Of a stretch of 64,000 nt of DNA, positions 1 to 8,779 are shown one piece after another. The notes below the pieces were generated by a model that saw only the letters and a list, made by a program, of their open reading frames with translations, did no database searches and was not told where the DNA came from. The stretch's first letter is position 1; every line of letters begins with the position of its first letter. Made by a program: the position numbers and the translations under genes. Source of the DNA: Flavobacteriales bacterium (GTDB lineage: Bacteria; Bacteroidota; Bacteroidia; Flavobacteriales_F; PHOS-HE28); the NCBI GenBank assembly GCA_016710015.1, contig JADJLR010000008.1, positions 248,001-312,000 of the forward strand. The letters run 5' to 3'.

Positions 1-39
1 ACAACGATCTCACTAACAGTCGCGCAAGCGCGGATCAAC

Positions 40-663
40 ATGAGGACCCAAACCAAAGAATCCCAGACCCAAATCACCCCCGCCACCGCGTTGGTGATCC
101 TACAAGAAGGCAACAAACGCTTCGTGAACAATCTGAAGGCCAACAGAGACCTGCTCAAGCAAGTGAACGAGACCAGTACAGGTCAGCACCCCTTCGCGGT
201 GATCCTGAGCTGCATCGATTCACGCACCAGTGCCGAGTTGATATTCGACCAAGGACTCGGAGATGTCTTCAGCGTGCGCATTGCAGGCAACTGCGTGAAC
301 GAGGACATCCTAGGTAGTATGGAATTCGCATGCAAGGTGGTGGGAGTGAAATTGATCGTGGTCCTTGGACATAGCAGTTGTGGTGCCGTGAAAGGTGCCT
401 GTGATGATGTCCGCATGGGCAATCTCACTGCATTGCTCAACAAGATCCGCCCGGCCGTGGATGACGTGCGGGGTTCCGGCTCAGGCACCGGAGCCGATCC
501 GGAATTCGTCGAGCGTGTTGCTGGCCGGAATGTGGAACTGGCCATGCAGCAGATCACGCAGCGTAGTCCCATCCTGAAAGAGATGGTCGATTCGAAGAGC
601 ATTGGTATCGTCGGCGGGATGTACGACGTGCAGACCGGTGTGGTGGCGTTCCTCGCTCTTTGA
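40..663 (+). CDS. Beta-class carbonic anhydrase
   Basis: Converts CO2 and water to bicarbonate and a proton in the cytoplasm; 207 residues, a normal length for the beta class. The zinc and active-site signature is visible: Cys58-x-Asp60-Ser-Arg62 and the downstream His111-x-x-Cys114 in GHSSCGAVKGA, which together give the Cys2-His zinc site and the Asp/Arg dyad. There is no signal peptide. The ATG at 40 fits the family N-terminus, which starts with a polar helix before GNKRFVNN. It stands upstream of an unrelated DUF2490 gene with a 67-bp gap. Family identification is firm; the physiological role (bicarbonate supply or pH control) is inference. Confidence 0.95.
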   Translation: MRTQTKESQTQITPATALVILQEGNKRFVNNLKANRDLLKQVNETSTGQHPFAVILSCIDSRTSAELIFDQGLGDVFSVRIAGNCVNEDILGSMEFACKVVGVKLIVVLGHSSCGAVKGACDDVRMGNLTALLNKIRPAVDDVRGSGSGTGADPEFVERVAGRNVELAMQQITQRSPILKEMVDSKSIGIVGGMYDVQTGVVAFLAL

Positions 664-730
664 TCCAACTACAGTGGACTTTGCTGAACTGAACGGTCGT
701 GGTGCACAATGGCGGGGTCCAGTGTACCTG

Positions 731-1522
731 ATGCGTTCGGCCCTACTGGCATCGGTCCTGGTATTCGGCGCCTTGGCGCATGGCCAAGCACACCGGGACA
801 TGGAGGTGAATAGCAACCTGTGGATCTCGCATTGGGGTGACCATCGGGTAAGCGATCATTGGGGCATCCATACCGAAGCACATTGGCGCCGTGCGGACAT
901 GGGGTTGCATTGGCAACAAATGCTCGTGCGCCCAGCAGTGAACTACCATTTGAGCGATCAGGTGATGTTCACCCTCGGATACAGCTACTACCGGAATTAC
1001 CCGTACGGTACCTTCCCGACCGCCTTCCCCAGCTGGGAACACCAAGCGTACCAACAAGTACAATTGAACCAACCCATTGGCAGGCTCCGCATCTCGCACA
1101 GGTTCCGCATGGAAGAACGGTTCATCGCACAACTGAATGCCTCCGAGAATGATCCATTCGCAGGGGAACTGGATCGCTATGGGTATCAGAACCGCTTTCG
1201 CTATCGGGCCTGGTTCACTGTCCCTTTAAGCAAGCGTGATAGAACGGGAGCAGGTGTGTTCACCGCCAACCTGTATGACGAGCTCTTCTTGAACTTCGGC
1301 GACCCGCAGCGCTTGGACCTGATGAACCAGAACCGGATCTCCGCGTTGCTGGGTTATCAAGCGACCGCATCCATGCAAGTGATCGCGGGATATCTGCATC
1401 AGAACCTACAGCGTCCGGGTGCGGCGGCAGGTGCCGATCTGATGGAGGTGAACTCTACACTGCACATGGTGGTGGTGTGGAACTTGGATCTCCGAAAGAA
1501 GATGGTGCAGGCGCAACCTTGA
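731..1522 (+). CDS. DUF2490 family outer-membrane-like protein
   Basis: Predicted exported protein of 263 residues. The reading frame is open further upstream, but the ATG at 731 gives a clean signal peptide (MRSALLASVLVFGALAHGQA) directly before the mature part, so I place the start there. The mature region has alternating aromatic and charged strands typical of a small beta-barrel and the NSNLWISHWGDHRVSDHW opening seen in DUF2490 proteins of Bacteroidota. No enzymatic motif is visible. Function is unknown; outer-membrane location is inferred from strand pattern and signal peptide. Confidence 0.75.
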   Translation: MRSALLASVLVFGALAHGQAHRDMEVNSNLWISHWGDHRVSDHWGIHTEAHWRRADMGLHWQQMLVRPAVNYHLSDQVMFTLGYSYYRNYPYGTFPTAFPSWEHQAYQQVQLNQPIGRLRISHRFRMEERFIAQLNASENDPFAGELDRYGYQNRFRYRAWFTVPLSKRDRTGAGVFTANLYDELFLNFGDPQRLDLMNQNRISALLGYQATASMQVIAGYLHQNLQRPGAAAGADLMEVNSTLHMVVVWNLDLRKKMVQAQP

Positions 1523-1648
1523 ACTCGCCAAAACGGATCCAGGAACGCAAGTTCCATCTCTCGGACCCGAAAAGCGTTCTGCGATGCGTGGACCGTTACT
1601 CTCACTATGTGACAGCCCCACTCTCACGCCCATGCACCCCCTTCCACG

Positions 1649-2554
1649 CTATGTACAGCTGTCATCAAGCGAGCGATACGGCGAGGTTCGGTCAGATGTA
1701 CATGCGCCGCATGGATCATCGTTCGTGCGGTGCGCATCGAAGTGCTGCCCGACCTCCGTGCGGCGCATCCGCACGAGGTATTCCGTGGGGGAGAGTCCGG
1801 TGAAGGAGCGGAACGCGTTGATGAAGTGCGCCTGGTCGTAATAGCCCGCATCGAGCGCGATCGCCGGCCAATCGGGTGCTTCGCCATGCAGGTCCATCGC
1901 CTCGAAGGTGGATTGGAACCGGACCAGTTGCGTGAACAAACTGGGGTCCACGCCCATGGTATCCTGGAAGCGACGCAGGTATTGCCTGCGGCTCATGGAA
2001 AGAGCGTCGGCCAGTTCCTGCACACGCCTGCTTCCCTTGGCCTCCATGATGGTCGTTGCGCTGCGCACCATCTCCTCATCCAGCGCCGGGCGGCGCAGGT
2101 TGGCAAGCAGGAAGCGTTCGATGCACTGGATGCGGGCCTGCGGATCCGATGCGTCGCGCAGGTCGCGCTCGAAGGAGACCACGCCCCTGCACACGTCGGA
2201 CAGTAGTACGTTGCGGTCGATGATCGCCCGCAGCGGTTTCTCGAAGAAGGGCTGCAAGCCCCACGGATGGAAACCCGCCATCACCACACCCAGGTGGCCC
2301 GGGTTGGAATACTCCATGGTGCGCGTGGTGTAGCCGGTCAGCGCGAAGTCCGGGCTGGGCTTCTGCTCGCCTCCCATCACGCGTTCGAACGAGGGGCCAC
2401 CGAAGGAGAAGACCATTTGAGCGTGCGGAACAGGCAGCACGTTCACGCGGTGGGGTTCAGCGTCGGCGGGCGGCGCGCTCTCCAACTCGAACAAATAGGA
2501 GATGTACGGTGCGAGTAGTGCCGACGGGCGCGTGAAGACCGGCTGGAGAGGCAT
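1649..2554 (-). CDS. AraC-family transcriptional regulator
   Basis: 301-residue DNA-binding regulator. The N-terminal 140 residues resemble the DUF6597-type sensor half found in many Bacteroidota AraC proteins (LLAPYISYLFELE..., then GYTTRTMEY and MAGFHPWGL). The C-terminal half, about residues 165-262, is the double helix-turn-helix: VQELADALSMSRRQYLRRF and then IALDAGYYDQAHFINAFRSF, followed by GLSPTEYL, the classical AraC signature. It is divergent from the membrane protein/cytochrome pair starting at 2832, which it may control; that link is inference from position. The sequence just upstream of the ATG (ATAACTTGCACC on the coding strand) resembles a Bacteroidota -7 box and would give an almost leaderless transcript. 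Confidence 0.9.
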   Translation of the reverse strand: MPLQPVFTRPSALLAPYISYLFELESAPPADAEPHRVNVLPVPHAQMVFSFGGPSFERVMGGEQKPSPDFALTGYTTRTMEYSNPGHLGVVMAGFHPWGLQPFFEKPLRAIIDRNVLLSDVCRGVVSFERDLRDASDPQARIQCIERFLLANLRRPALDEEMVRSATTIMEAKGSRRVQELADALSMSRRQYLRRFQDTMGVDPSLFTQLVRFQSTFEAMDLHGEAPDWPAIALDAGYYDQAHFINAFRSFTGLSPTEYLVRMRRTEVGQHFDAHRTNDDPCGACTSDRTSPYRSLDDSCT

Positions 2555-2831
2555 GGTGCAAGTTATGCCAGATCCTTAAGCCGAGATCAACCCAACGTTG
2601 AGCTGGGCATGGAAGAGGCGCACCTAACTGCGGAAGGGAAGGGCCCGAAAGGGAATACGTTCGGGCCGTTGGGCCGAAGGCGAGCTGGGAGCAGCACATA
2701 AGCCGAAACGGTATTGGTCGGTGCAGTGCAATGGCGGCACGGGTTGGAAGAATGGGACAATTCCATGGCGCAAGCTTCCAATACGGAGGCCGCCCGATCG
2801 CGCTGCTTTGCCCCATCATATCCAACACCCC

Positions 2832-3527
2832 ATGAACGACACCACACCCCTTCGCCTTGCCGGATGGTGCGCCATCCTTGCCGCGCCCATCGCACTGATC
2901 AGTTTCTTCCTCGGCCCCATCGCCTTCCAATGGGACTTCGATGCGATGTTCGATCCGCAACTGGCCATCGCACACCCGAAGGTGGACGCAGGGCTGGTGC
3001 GCTGGGGTTGGGTGCTCGACATACTGGGCTACTACTGGCTGCTGCTGCCCGCCTCCGTGGTGCTCACCGACCTTGCCTCACGGAGCCGCCCATTGCAAGC
3101 GCAGATCGCCGCACGTGCGGGCTACGGGTACATGGTCGTGGGCTCCATCGGTGCAGCCATACTTGTTGGCACCACGCACCTTTTCGAGGCGTATGCCCTG
3201 GGGGATGCCGCCACGCGCACTGCGGTATCGGCAACATACGGCGCTGTGTTCGGCCTAGTGTATACAGGTCTGTGGAACACGCTGGCCATGACGTTGCTGG
3301 CCGTATGGCTTTGGATGACCGGCAATGCGCTGCGCACGACCCACAAGGCCCTGGGCATCTTCGCCATGGCGATCGGTGCCTGCTCCGCGCTGGATGTGTG
3401 CGGCTTGCTGTTCGGGGTGGAAGCCATCAGCCTGATCGGCCTCTTCGCTTACCTTTTCCTCTTCCCGGTCTGGAGCGCATGGCTCGGATCCTGGCTGCTC
3501 CGGGGGGATCTACAGTCCACGAATTAA
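2832..3527 (+). CDS. Polytopic membrane protein, DUF4386-like
   Basis: 231-residue inner-membrane protein with about six hydrophobic helices (first at residues 8-30, then near 58-78, 100-120, 140-165, 175-200 and 205-225). The start is put at the ATG at 2832 because the upstream open frame is arginine- and proline-rich and non-hydrophobic. The overall pattern (N-terminal LAGWCAILAAPIALISFFLGP, paired helices with conserved glycines) is like DUF4386 proteins, but I cannot confirm the family. It lies 12 bp ahead of the diheme cytochrome c gene, so the two are likely cotranscribed, opposite the AraC regulator. Confidence 0.6.
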   Translation: MNDTTPLRLAGWCAILAAPIALISFFLGPIAFQWDFDAMFDPQLAIAHPKVDAGLVRWGWVLDILGYYWLLLPASVVLTDLASRSRPLQAQIAARAGYGYMVVGSIGAAILVGTTHLFEAYALGDAATRTAVSATYGAVFGLVYTGLWNTLAMTLLAVWLWMTGNALRTTHKALGIFAMAIGACSALDVCGLLFGVEAISLIGLFAYLFLFPVWSAWLGSWLLRGDLQSTN

Positions 3528-3539
3528 CCTTCATCAACC

Positions 3540-4538
3540 ATGAAACGCTTCGCTCGCATTCTCGGTGTCCTGCTCCTGCTCCTGGTGCTCGTTGTGGTGG
3601 GAGCCGTCACCTACATCACCCAGGCATTACCCAACATCGACGCACCTTCGGACTTGAAGGTGGACGTGACCGCAGCGCGCATTGAGCGTGGTGCCTACCT
3701 GGCCAACAGCGTGTGCGCATGCATGGACTGCCACAGCACACGGGACTGGTCGAAGTTCAGCGGGCCCGTGGTGCCCGGCAGCTTGGGTGCCGGGGGCGAA
3801 CGTTTCGACGAAAGCATCGGTTTCCCTGGAACGTTCATCAGCCCCAACATCACGCCGTTCGCGCTCTCGGACTGGAGCGATGGTGAATTGTACCGCGCCA
3901 TCACCAGCGGCGTGGGCCACGATGGCCAACCGAATTTCCCGGTGATGCCCTACCTGAACTACGGCACCATGGACACCGAGGACATCCACAGCATCATCGC
4001 CTACCTGCGAAGTCTGCCCGCCGTGGAAAGCCTGCCTGCCACGAGCGCACCCGCCTTCCCCATGGGCATCATCATGCACACCATGCCCAAACCAGCGATG
4101 CCGGGCCTTCGCCCCGACGAAGCCGATGCAGTGGCCAATGGCCGCTACATCGCCAACGCGGCCGGCTGCATCGATTGCCACACGCGCAGCGAGAAAGGCG
4201 CGAAGGTGGGTCCCGACTACGCGGGCGGCTTCGAGTTCCGCTTCCCGAACGGAGCGCTAGTGCGCTCGCCGAACATCACACCAAGCACCGAAGGCGGCAT
4301 CGGCGCATGGAGCCGTGAGCAGTTCATTGCGCGTTTCAGAGCGGCGGCGGACAGCACGTATGTGCCACCTACCGTGGACCAAGCGAGGGGCGATCTCCAG
4401 ACCGTGATGCCCTGGATGATGTACGCCGGAATGAGCGAGCAGGACCTCGGCGCGTTGTACGACTACCTGCGCACCGTGCCCGCCGTGGACGGTGTGGTGG
4501 AACGCTGGACGCCGGCCACCGCTGCGGTCGGGCATTGA
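3540..4538 (+). CDS. Membrane-anchored diheme cytochrome c
   Basis: 332-residue periplasmic electron carrier. An N-terminal hydrophobic segment (residues about 5-27, rich in Leu/Val) anchors it. Two CxxCH haem-binding motifs follow: CMDCH near residue 62 and CIDCH near residue 204, each starting a cytochrome c domain with a later Met-containing loop. Layout and length match the cytochrome subunits that work with membrane dehydrogenases (alcohol/aldehyde type), but no dehydrogenase subunit is adjacent, so the electron donor is unknown. It follows the membrane protein at 2832 by 12 bp and is followed by a hairpin terminator at 4556. Confidence 0.88.
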   Translation: MKRFARILGVLLLLLVLVVVGAVTYITQALPNIDAPSDLKVDVTAARIERGAYLANSVCACMDCHSTRDWSKFSGPVVPGSLGAGGERFDESIGFPGTFISPNITPFALSDWSDGELYRAITSGVGHDGQPNFPVMPYLNYGTMDTEDIHSIIAYLRSLPAVESLPATSAPAFPMGIIMHTMPKPAMPGLRPDEADAVANGRYIANAAGCIDCHTRSEKGAKVGPDYAGGFEFRFPNGALVRSPNITPSTEGGIGAWSREQFIARFRAAADSTYVPPTVDQARGDLQTVMPWMMYAGMSEQDLGALYDYLRTVPAVDGVVERWTPATAAVGH

Positions 4539-4555
4539 TATTTCACAGGTTCCTC

Positions 4556-4592
4556 ATTTCATCCGTGATCGAATTGCGATCGAGGATGAAAT
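4556..4592 (+). terminator. Hairpin terminator after the cytochrome c gene
   Basis: Inverted repeat 18 bp downstream of the cytochrome stop: ATTTCATCC pairs with GGATGAAAT, and GATCG with CGATC, around an AATTG loop with a 2x2 internal bulge. It has no T-run, as is common in this genome, so termination is inferred from position and stem strength. The rest of the 247-bp gap to 4786 shows nothing further that I recognise. Confidence 0.55.
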
Positions 4593-4785
4593 ACCGATCC
4601 CGCGCTAGTAGTTGATAAGCTGGCGTTGTTCGGGCATGGCCGAAATTCGGAATAGGGCGCGGATCGCACTCTTTCGAATAGAGGTTCGGGAGTGATGTGG
4701 CGCTGTAACTTTATTCAATTCAACTCGTCACTTATACATCGGTCACATAGGCACCGGTTTGTCGTAAACCCAGAACCACGATCAC

Positions 4786-5160
4786 ATGAGAACCAACACC
4801 TGTATTTCGATGCTCGGCCTTGGTCTTCTGTCGATGTCCTTCATGCCACCGGGTGTTCCGGAAACGCCTGCGTTAAGCACTGGCATCTACAGCGTCTGTG
4901 GATGCGACCCCACTTCTTCCACCAGTCCGGTCATTTCACTGACGATCAATGTCGACAACTCCTTCCATTATATGAACGGAACCGACCCACAAAAGAAGGT
5001 GGACATCGCGGGACGTTGGGAGTTGAAGGGCAACACGGTATCGCTATTCACCGGAACAGGGTACGTTCTTTTGGAGAAGTGGACCTTGAACAAACGATGT
5101 TTGCGTTCGAAGAAGGGAATGACCTTCACACGGCTCTGCCATATGGAGGAATGCATGTAG
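4786..5160 (+). CDS. Small secreted hypothetical protein
   Basis: 124 residues with an N-terminal hydrophobic stretch (ISMLGLGLLSMSF) that looks like a signal peptide. The mature part reads as a short beta-rich domain (ISLTINVDNSFHYMNG, then VDIAGRWELKGNTVSLFTG), the pattern seen in small NlpE- or lipocalin-like stress lipoproteins, although no lipobox cysteine is in the right place. It contains six cysteines after the signal. I do not recognise a named family; function unknown. Confidence 0.55.
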   Translation: MRTNTCISMLGLGLLSMSFMPPGVPETPALSTGIYSVCGCDPTSSTSPVISLTINVDNSFHYMNGTDPQKKVDIAGRWELKGNTVSLFTGTGYVLLEKWTLNKRCLRSKKGMTFTRLCHMEECM

Positions 5161-5209
5161 AACGCACCTTTCGCCTTCATCGTTCTTCGGACGAAACTCC
5201 ACGGAAGTT

Positions 5210-5656
5210 TTGAAGAAGGTCGATTTGGTTCGTCATCTCGGATCCATGCTGCAAGGCAAGTTGGATGCATTGAACATGGAGTTGTCGGCCACGCTCGAAG
5301 CGCGCAACAGCGATGGCAAGAGCAGCGCCGGCGACAAGCACGAAGTGGGTCGCGCCATGATGCAACAAGAGCTGGACAAGTTGGAGGAGCAACGCGCGAA
5401 GTTGATCGCATTGCAACAGGAACTTGATCGTGTACCGCAGGATCGCGTGTATGACCGAGGTGCTTTCGGTAGCTTGGTAACCACCACGAACGGTACATAC
5501 TTCATCGCGGTGGGCTTGGGTGTGATCGAGGTGGACGGCGCAACGCTCTATGCGATCTCGCTGGCCTCACCGATCGGACAGTTGTTGGCAGGAAAGGCTG
5601 TCGGTGATGCGATCGTGTTCAATGGTCGTTCGGATGTGATCCGATCGATCGGATGA
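5210..5656 (+). CDS. GreA/GreB-like protein
   Basis: 148 residues with the architecture of Gre transcription-cleavage factors: an N-terminal coiled coil (about residues 12-70, with KSSAGDKHEVGRAMMQQELD containing acidic residues near the hairpin tip) and a C-terminal beta domain (about 85-148: GSLVTTTNGTYFIAVGLG, SLASPIGQLLAGKAVGDAI), the SPiGqaLlgk-like signature. It probably binds the RNA polymerase secondary channel; whether it promotes cleavage is not known. The start is either TTG at 5210 (MKKVDLVRHL) or ATG at 5246; the TTG gives the fuller N-terminus. It stands alone between a secreted protein and the decayed toxin-antitoxin locus. Confidence 0.72.
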   Translation: MKKVDLVRHLGSMLQGKLDALNMELSATLEARNSDGKSSAGDKHEVGRAMMQQELDKLEEQRAKLIALQQELDRVPQDRVYDRGAFGSLVTTTNGTYFIAVGLGVIEVDGATLYAISLASPIGQLLAGKAVGDAIVFNGRSDVIRSIG

Positions 5657-5701
5657 TGTCGAGCGCTCTTCATCATCTAAGTATACCCGAACAATACTCC
5701 T

Positions 5702-6079
5702 TCAGATCGCCTCTATACGTTCGCTGATCCATGCGCTGATGGCTGCGGAACCGGTCCGACCTTCGGCCACGCCGATCGTGAGATCATAGAGTTCCATTTG
5801 AGTGGCCTTCGCCCGATAGCCTTCTTTCATCAGCAGGAACATCGCAAGTCCCAAGCCGGTGCGTTTGTTCCCGTCCACCCATGGATGGTTGATCACGATG
5901 CTTTCCATCAATGCAGCAGCCTCTGCCGCAGGCGTAGTGTACAGATCCTCTCCACCGAAAGTTTGAAATGGTCGTGCAAGCGCGGACTCCAATGCTCCTT
6001 GGTCCCGGATCCCTTTGGCACCGCCGAATTCCTCAATGGAACGGGTATGAAATTACGCCGCAGTTGCGAATGAGATCAT
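5702..6079 (-). pseudogene. Doc-type toxin with an in-frame stop codon
   Basis: Fic/Doc-fold death-on-curing toxin. The core is intact: SIEEFGGAKGIRD, ALESALARPFQTFGGEDLY, and the catalytic HPWVDGNKRTG (HxxxDGNKR). From the ATG at 6079 the frame reads MISFATAA, then a TAA at 6055-6053, then FHTRSIEEFGG. The positions line up residue for residue with the expected Doc N-terminus, so the stop is a point nonsense change at codon 9, not a frameshift. A shorter product could still start at the TTG at 5992 (96 residues), but it would lack the first helix. The ATG overlaps the stop of the antitoxin remnant by 4 bp. Doc proteins phosphorylate EF-Tu when the antitoxin is absent; activity here is doubtful. 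Confidence 0.8.
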
Positions 6080-6486
6080 TGAGCCAACCGTGATAACACC
6101 TCACGATTTTCGCGAATGATCTGTACGATCAACACATCGTCCTCTTCTGATGCATTCGCAGAAGCCTTAGGGTACCTCGAAGTACCTCACTCCGGCGGCA
6201 TCGGCCTATGGGCCGACCCATCGGGCAAGCACTTCTCGTTTGGTCATCCGGCTCCCGCATAGCGCGGGATGAAGCAGTTGCTTCTCCTCAGTCAGTTACC
6301 TATGGGTAACTTCCTTTCGTCGCGCCTTGTCTGCCCAGGACGATAAGCACTTGTGCCATCCGTTCGAGGTACTCCGAGGTACCCCTTCTTCAAATCCTCC
6401 AGCATTTTTACAACACCAAGGAGTACCTAATCCGGCATTTGATCAATGGCCTTCACCGCTCTTTCGCGAAGTTCATTCGTGCTCAT
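6076..6486 (-). pseudogene. Antitoxin gene split by a 215-bp repeat
   Basis: Remnant of the gene paired with the Doc toxin. From the ATG at 6486 the frame reads MSTNELRERAVKAIDQMPD, then TAG, then VLLGVVKMLEDLKK up to about 6389. The 215-bp repeat (6170-6384) intervenes. The frame resumes as ASANASEEDDVLIVQ, then IIRENREVLSRLAQ, and ends at the TGA (6078-6076). Removing the repeat and one copy of the flanking target duplication joins the halves in frame, giving a helical protein of about 60 residues ending 4 bp into the doc start, a normal antitoxin-toxin coupling. Helical Bacteroidota antitoxins have this N-terminal pattern; the precise family is not identified. Two independent lesions (TAG, insertion) mark it as dead. 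Confidence 0.7.
6170..6384. mobile_element. 215-bp MITE-like element, copy 1
   Basis: Begins GGGTACCTCGAAGTACCTC and ends with the inverse of GGGTACCTCGGAGTACCTC, a 19-bp terminal inverted repeat with one mismatch. It is flanked by CTTA (6166-6169) and CTTC (6385-6388), a probable 4-bp target duplication with one change. It encodes no protein of note. Internally it has short perfect stems at 6201-6216 (TCGGCC/GGCCGA), 6254-6268 (CCCGC/GCGGG), 6271-6284 (GAAGC/GCTTC) and 6295-6310 (GTTACC/GGTAAC). A second copy of identical length is at 21320-21534. It sits inside the antitoxin remnant. Confidence 0.82.
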
Positions 6487-6519
6487 AGTATTTCAAAGAT
6501 AATCCTGTATGCGGTTTAC

Positions 6520-8562
6520 TCAAGCACCTTCCTTGTCAATTGCATACTTCTTCAGCAACGCCGCATAGCGCGGATCCTTCCGCACACCATCGTAGCGCAC
6601 ATCACCTTTCAGGAACTCCACGGTGAAGTAGCCCGGGTTGGAGAGGTTGAACTCCAATTGCTCGAAGGCCTTGTCCAGCTCGCCGACGAGTGTGTAGGTG
6701 ACCGCAAGATCATAGAGCGGCATGACGCCATAGCCGACATCCTTCGCGTAGGGCAGTAGCTCGGTAGCTTTCACAGCCATCTGGATCGCGCGTTCCTTTT
6801 GGCCAGCCCCTGCGAGCGCAATGCCCAAGGCGCTGTGGTAGCGGGCATCCTCCAAGTGCTTCGGCAATTCCTTTTCCAGCAGGATCACGGCCTCCTGGTA
6901 TTTCTTGCGCGCCACCTCCGTTTCGCCCAAGCGCTGGCGCAGGAAGGCTTCGGCCAAGGCTGCGGGGTACACTTCGATCTTGGTGATGTGCCACCCATCG
7001 GGAAGGGCGGCCACACGCTTCAGCACGGCATCGATCTTCCCGTCGGCCATCTCCAGGTTCAACATTCCCCAGGTGTACCACGGGTAATCATGTTCCACCG
7101 CGTCATAGGCCGCATAGGCTTCCGGGCAAGGACCTTTCCAACAGTAGTAGTTCATTCCCCTGTAGATGTACGGCCAGTTCTCGTCCGGTGTCAGAGCGAT
7201 CGCTTTATCGGCCGCAGCAATGGCCTCCGGGAAACGGTGCGCCCACATGTACGCCCAGGACAGCTCATTGAAATAGTACGCCTCCTTCGGACTCAGCTCG
7301 ACGGCTTTCTTGAGTTCCGTGATGCACTCCTCGATCCGCCCTTCGGTGAGCATGACCATGGCCCTCGCATGGATCAGCTCGGCATTGTTGTGCAGGTCCT
7401 TCTCCGCGATGGACCAATGCTCCATGGCCTTGACCTTGTCGCGGAAAGCCCAGTTGTAATAGTCGCCGATGGCGAGCTGCACGCCTGGCTGATCCGCTCC
7501 TAATGCGAGTGCTATATCTGCCGCGCGGGTGGCCATGGAGCGACGTGCATCGGTCTGGTCGGTGCGCAAATAATAGACGCGCGCATGGCAGCGCGCCAAC
7601 TCGGCATAAGCCAATGCAAAGGTGCTGTCAAGCTGGACAGCCCGTTCCAAATTAACGATGGCCTGCAAGGCGGTTTCGCCAACGAAGTGATCCTTGTGAG
7701 AGAGGTGCCGCCCCTTGAGGTAGGCTTGGTAGGCTTCCACGTTCGTGGTAGGGACTTCGGCCAGATCGTTCACTTCTTTGGGCGACAGTTTCTGTTGAAG
7801 CATACCCGCGATGGCCATTGCGATCTCGCGCTGTATACTGAACAGATCGCTGATGGAGCGGTCGTAGCTCTCCGCCCAGAGGTGCGCATCGGTGGCCACA
7901 TCGATGAGCTGCGCGGTGATGCGCAATTGATCACCCGCACGCTGCACACTGCCTTCGAGGATGGTACCCACGTTGAGCTGCGCACCGATCTGCTTGACGG
8001 TGAGCGTATCCCCTTTGTACTGCATGCAGGTGGTGCGCGAGATCACGTGCAGGTCCTTGATCTTGGCGAGTTGCGTGATGATGTCCTCCGTTAGCCCATC
8101 GCTGAAGAACTCTTGGTCGGGATCGCTGCTCATGTTCACGAATGGCAACACAGCCACGGCGAGCGAGCGCGTGTTCGCTGCATCGGCCATCAGGGGTGCT
8201 CCATCGGCCTTCCAATGCTTGAAGTAGAAGTACTGGCCCACGAGCAGCACGGCGAGCATGGCGATCACCACCGAGCCTGAGACCGATCGTTTGCCCGCAG
8301 GTGCGTGTTGGGCGCTTTCATCTTCAACCGGAACCGTGACCACCAACCCCTTCGGCCCGAGGTCATAGATCCAGGAAATGATCAGCGCGATCGGAAAACC
8401 GACGAATGCCAACACGATCACGGCGGTCACGCTCCACTTCGGGAACTCGAGGTAGGGGAATACCGCCACTGCGAATTGGATGACCAACCACGCGGTCATG
8501 GCATAGACCGTGGCCACTTGCACCACGTGTCTTCGCTTCAGTTCCTTCCAGAGTCCGTTCAT
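6520..8562 (-). CDS. Membrane TolB-like/tetratricopeptide repeat protein
   Basis: 680 residues. The ATG at 8562 is chosen because it starts MNGLWKELKRRHVVQVATVY, the standard beginning of this COG5616-type family; the frame runs on upstream without family similarity. Two membrane helices near residues 12-32 and 41-64 and a third near 98-116 are followed by a TolB/FlgO-like domain (about 130-260: AVLPFVNMSSDPDQEFFSDG, then GAQLNVGTILEGSVQRAG). Residues 290-660 hold several TPR-like helical pairs with alanine/tyrosine spacing. These proteins often go with adenylate-cyclase or CadC-like sensors; no cyclase domain is present here. Likely a membrane scaffold or sensor; role unproven. A TTAACTTGCACC sequence about 45 nt upstream of the ATG could be its promoter. 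Confidence 0.85.
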   Translation of the reverse strand: MNGLWKELKRRHVVQVATVYAMTAWLVIQFAVAVFPYLEFPKWSVTAVIVLAFVGFPIALIISWIYDLGPKGLVVTVPVEDESAQHAPAGKRSVSGSVVIAMLAVLLVGQYFYFKHWKADGAPLMADAANTRSLAVAVLPFVNMSSDPDQEFFSDGLTEDIITQLAKIKDLHVISRTTCMQYKGDTLTVKQIGAQLNVGTILEGSVQRAGDQLRITAQLIDVATDAHLWAESYDRSISDLFSIQREIAMAIAGMLQQKLSPKEVNDLAEVPTTNVEAYQAYLKGRHLSHKDHFVGETALQAIVNLERAVQLDSTFALAYAELARCHARVYYLRTDQTDARRSMATRAADIALALGADQPGVQLAIGDYYNWAFRDKVKAMEHWSIAEKDLHNNAELIHARAMVMLTEGRIEECITELKKAVELSPKEAYYFNELSWAYMWAHRFPEAIAAADKAIALTPDENWPYIYRGMNYYCWKGPCPEAYAAYDAVEHDYPWYTWGMLNLEMADGKIDAVLKRVAALPDGWHITKIEVYPAALAEAFLRQRLGETEVARKKYQEAVILLEKELPKHLEDARYHSALGIALAGAGQKERAIQMAVKATELLPYAKDVGYGVMPLYDLAVTYTLVGELDKAFEQLEFNLSNPGYFTVEFLKGDVRYDGVRKDPRYAALLKKYAIDKEGA

Positions 8563-8779
8563 TCCACAGTTGAAGTGCGCTGCCTCTTCGCGTTGATCCC
8601 AGCAATGGTGCAAGTTAAGCGGGTTGCTCCATCGCCGACCGCAGACCCAAAAGGGCATTCCACACCTTGTTGGGGAGCCGAGTCCATGTTAAGCCAATAT
8701 GAAGTTTTGAACGAAGTAAGGACCGATCTACCGATTCCTGAATGGATATACCGAACTTCACGGTCCAAGCCAACGCGTC

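Noticed and set aside
1535..1560. Short GGAAC/GTTCC hairpin between the DUF2490 and AraC genes
   Set aside because: Only a 5-bp stem; could be a weak terminator but not distinguishable from chance.
5702..6520. Active toxin-antitoxin system
   Set aside because: Both genes carry in-frame stops and one is split by the repeat, so it is described as a remnant.
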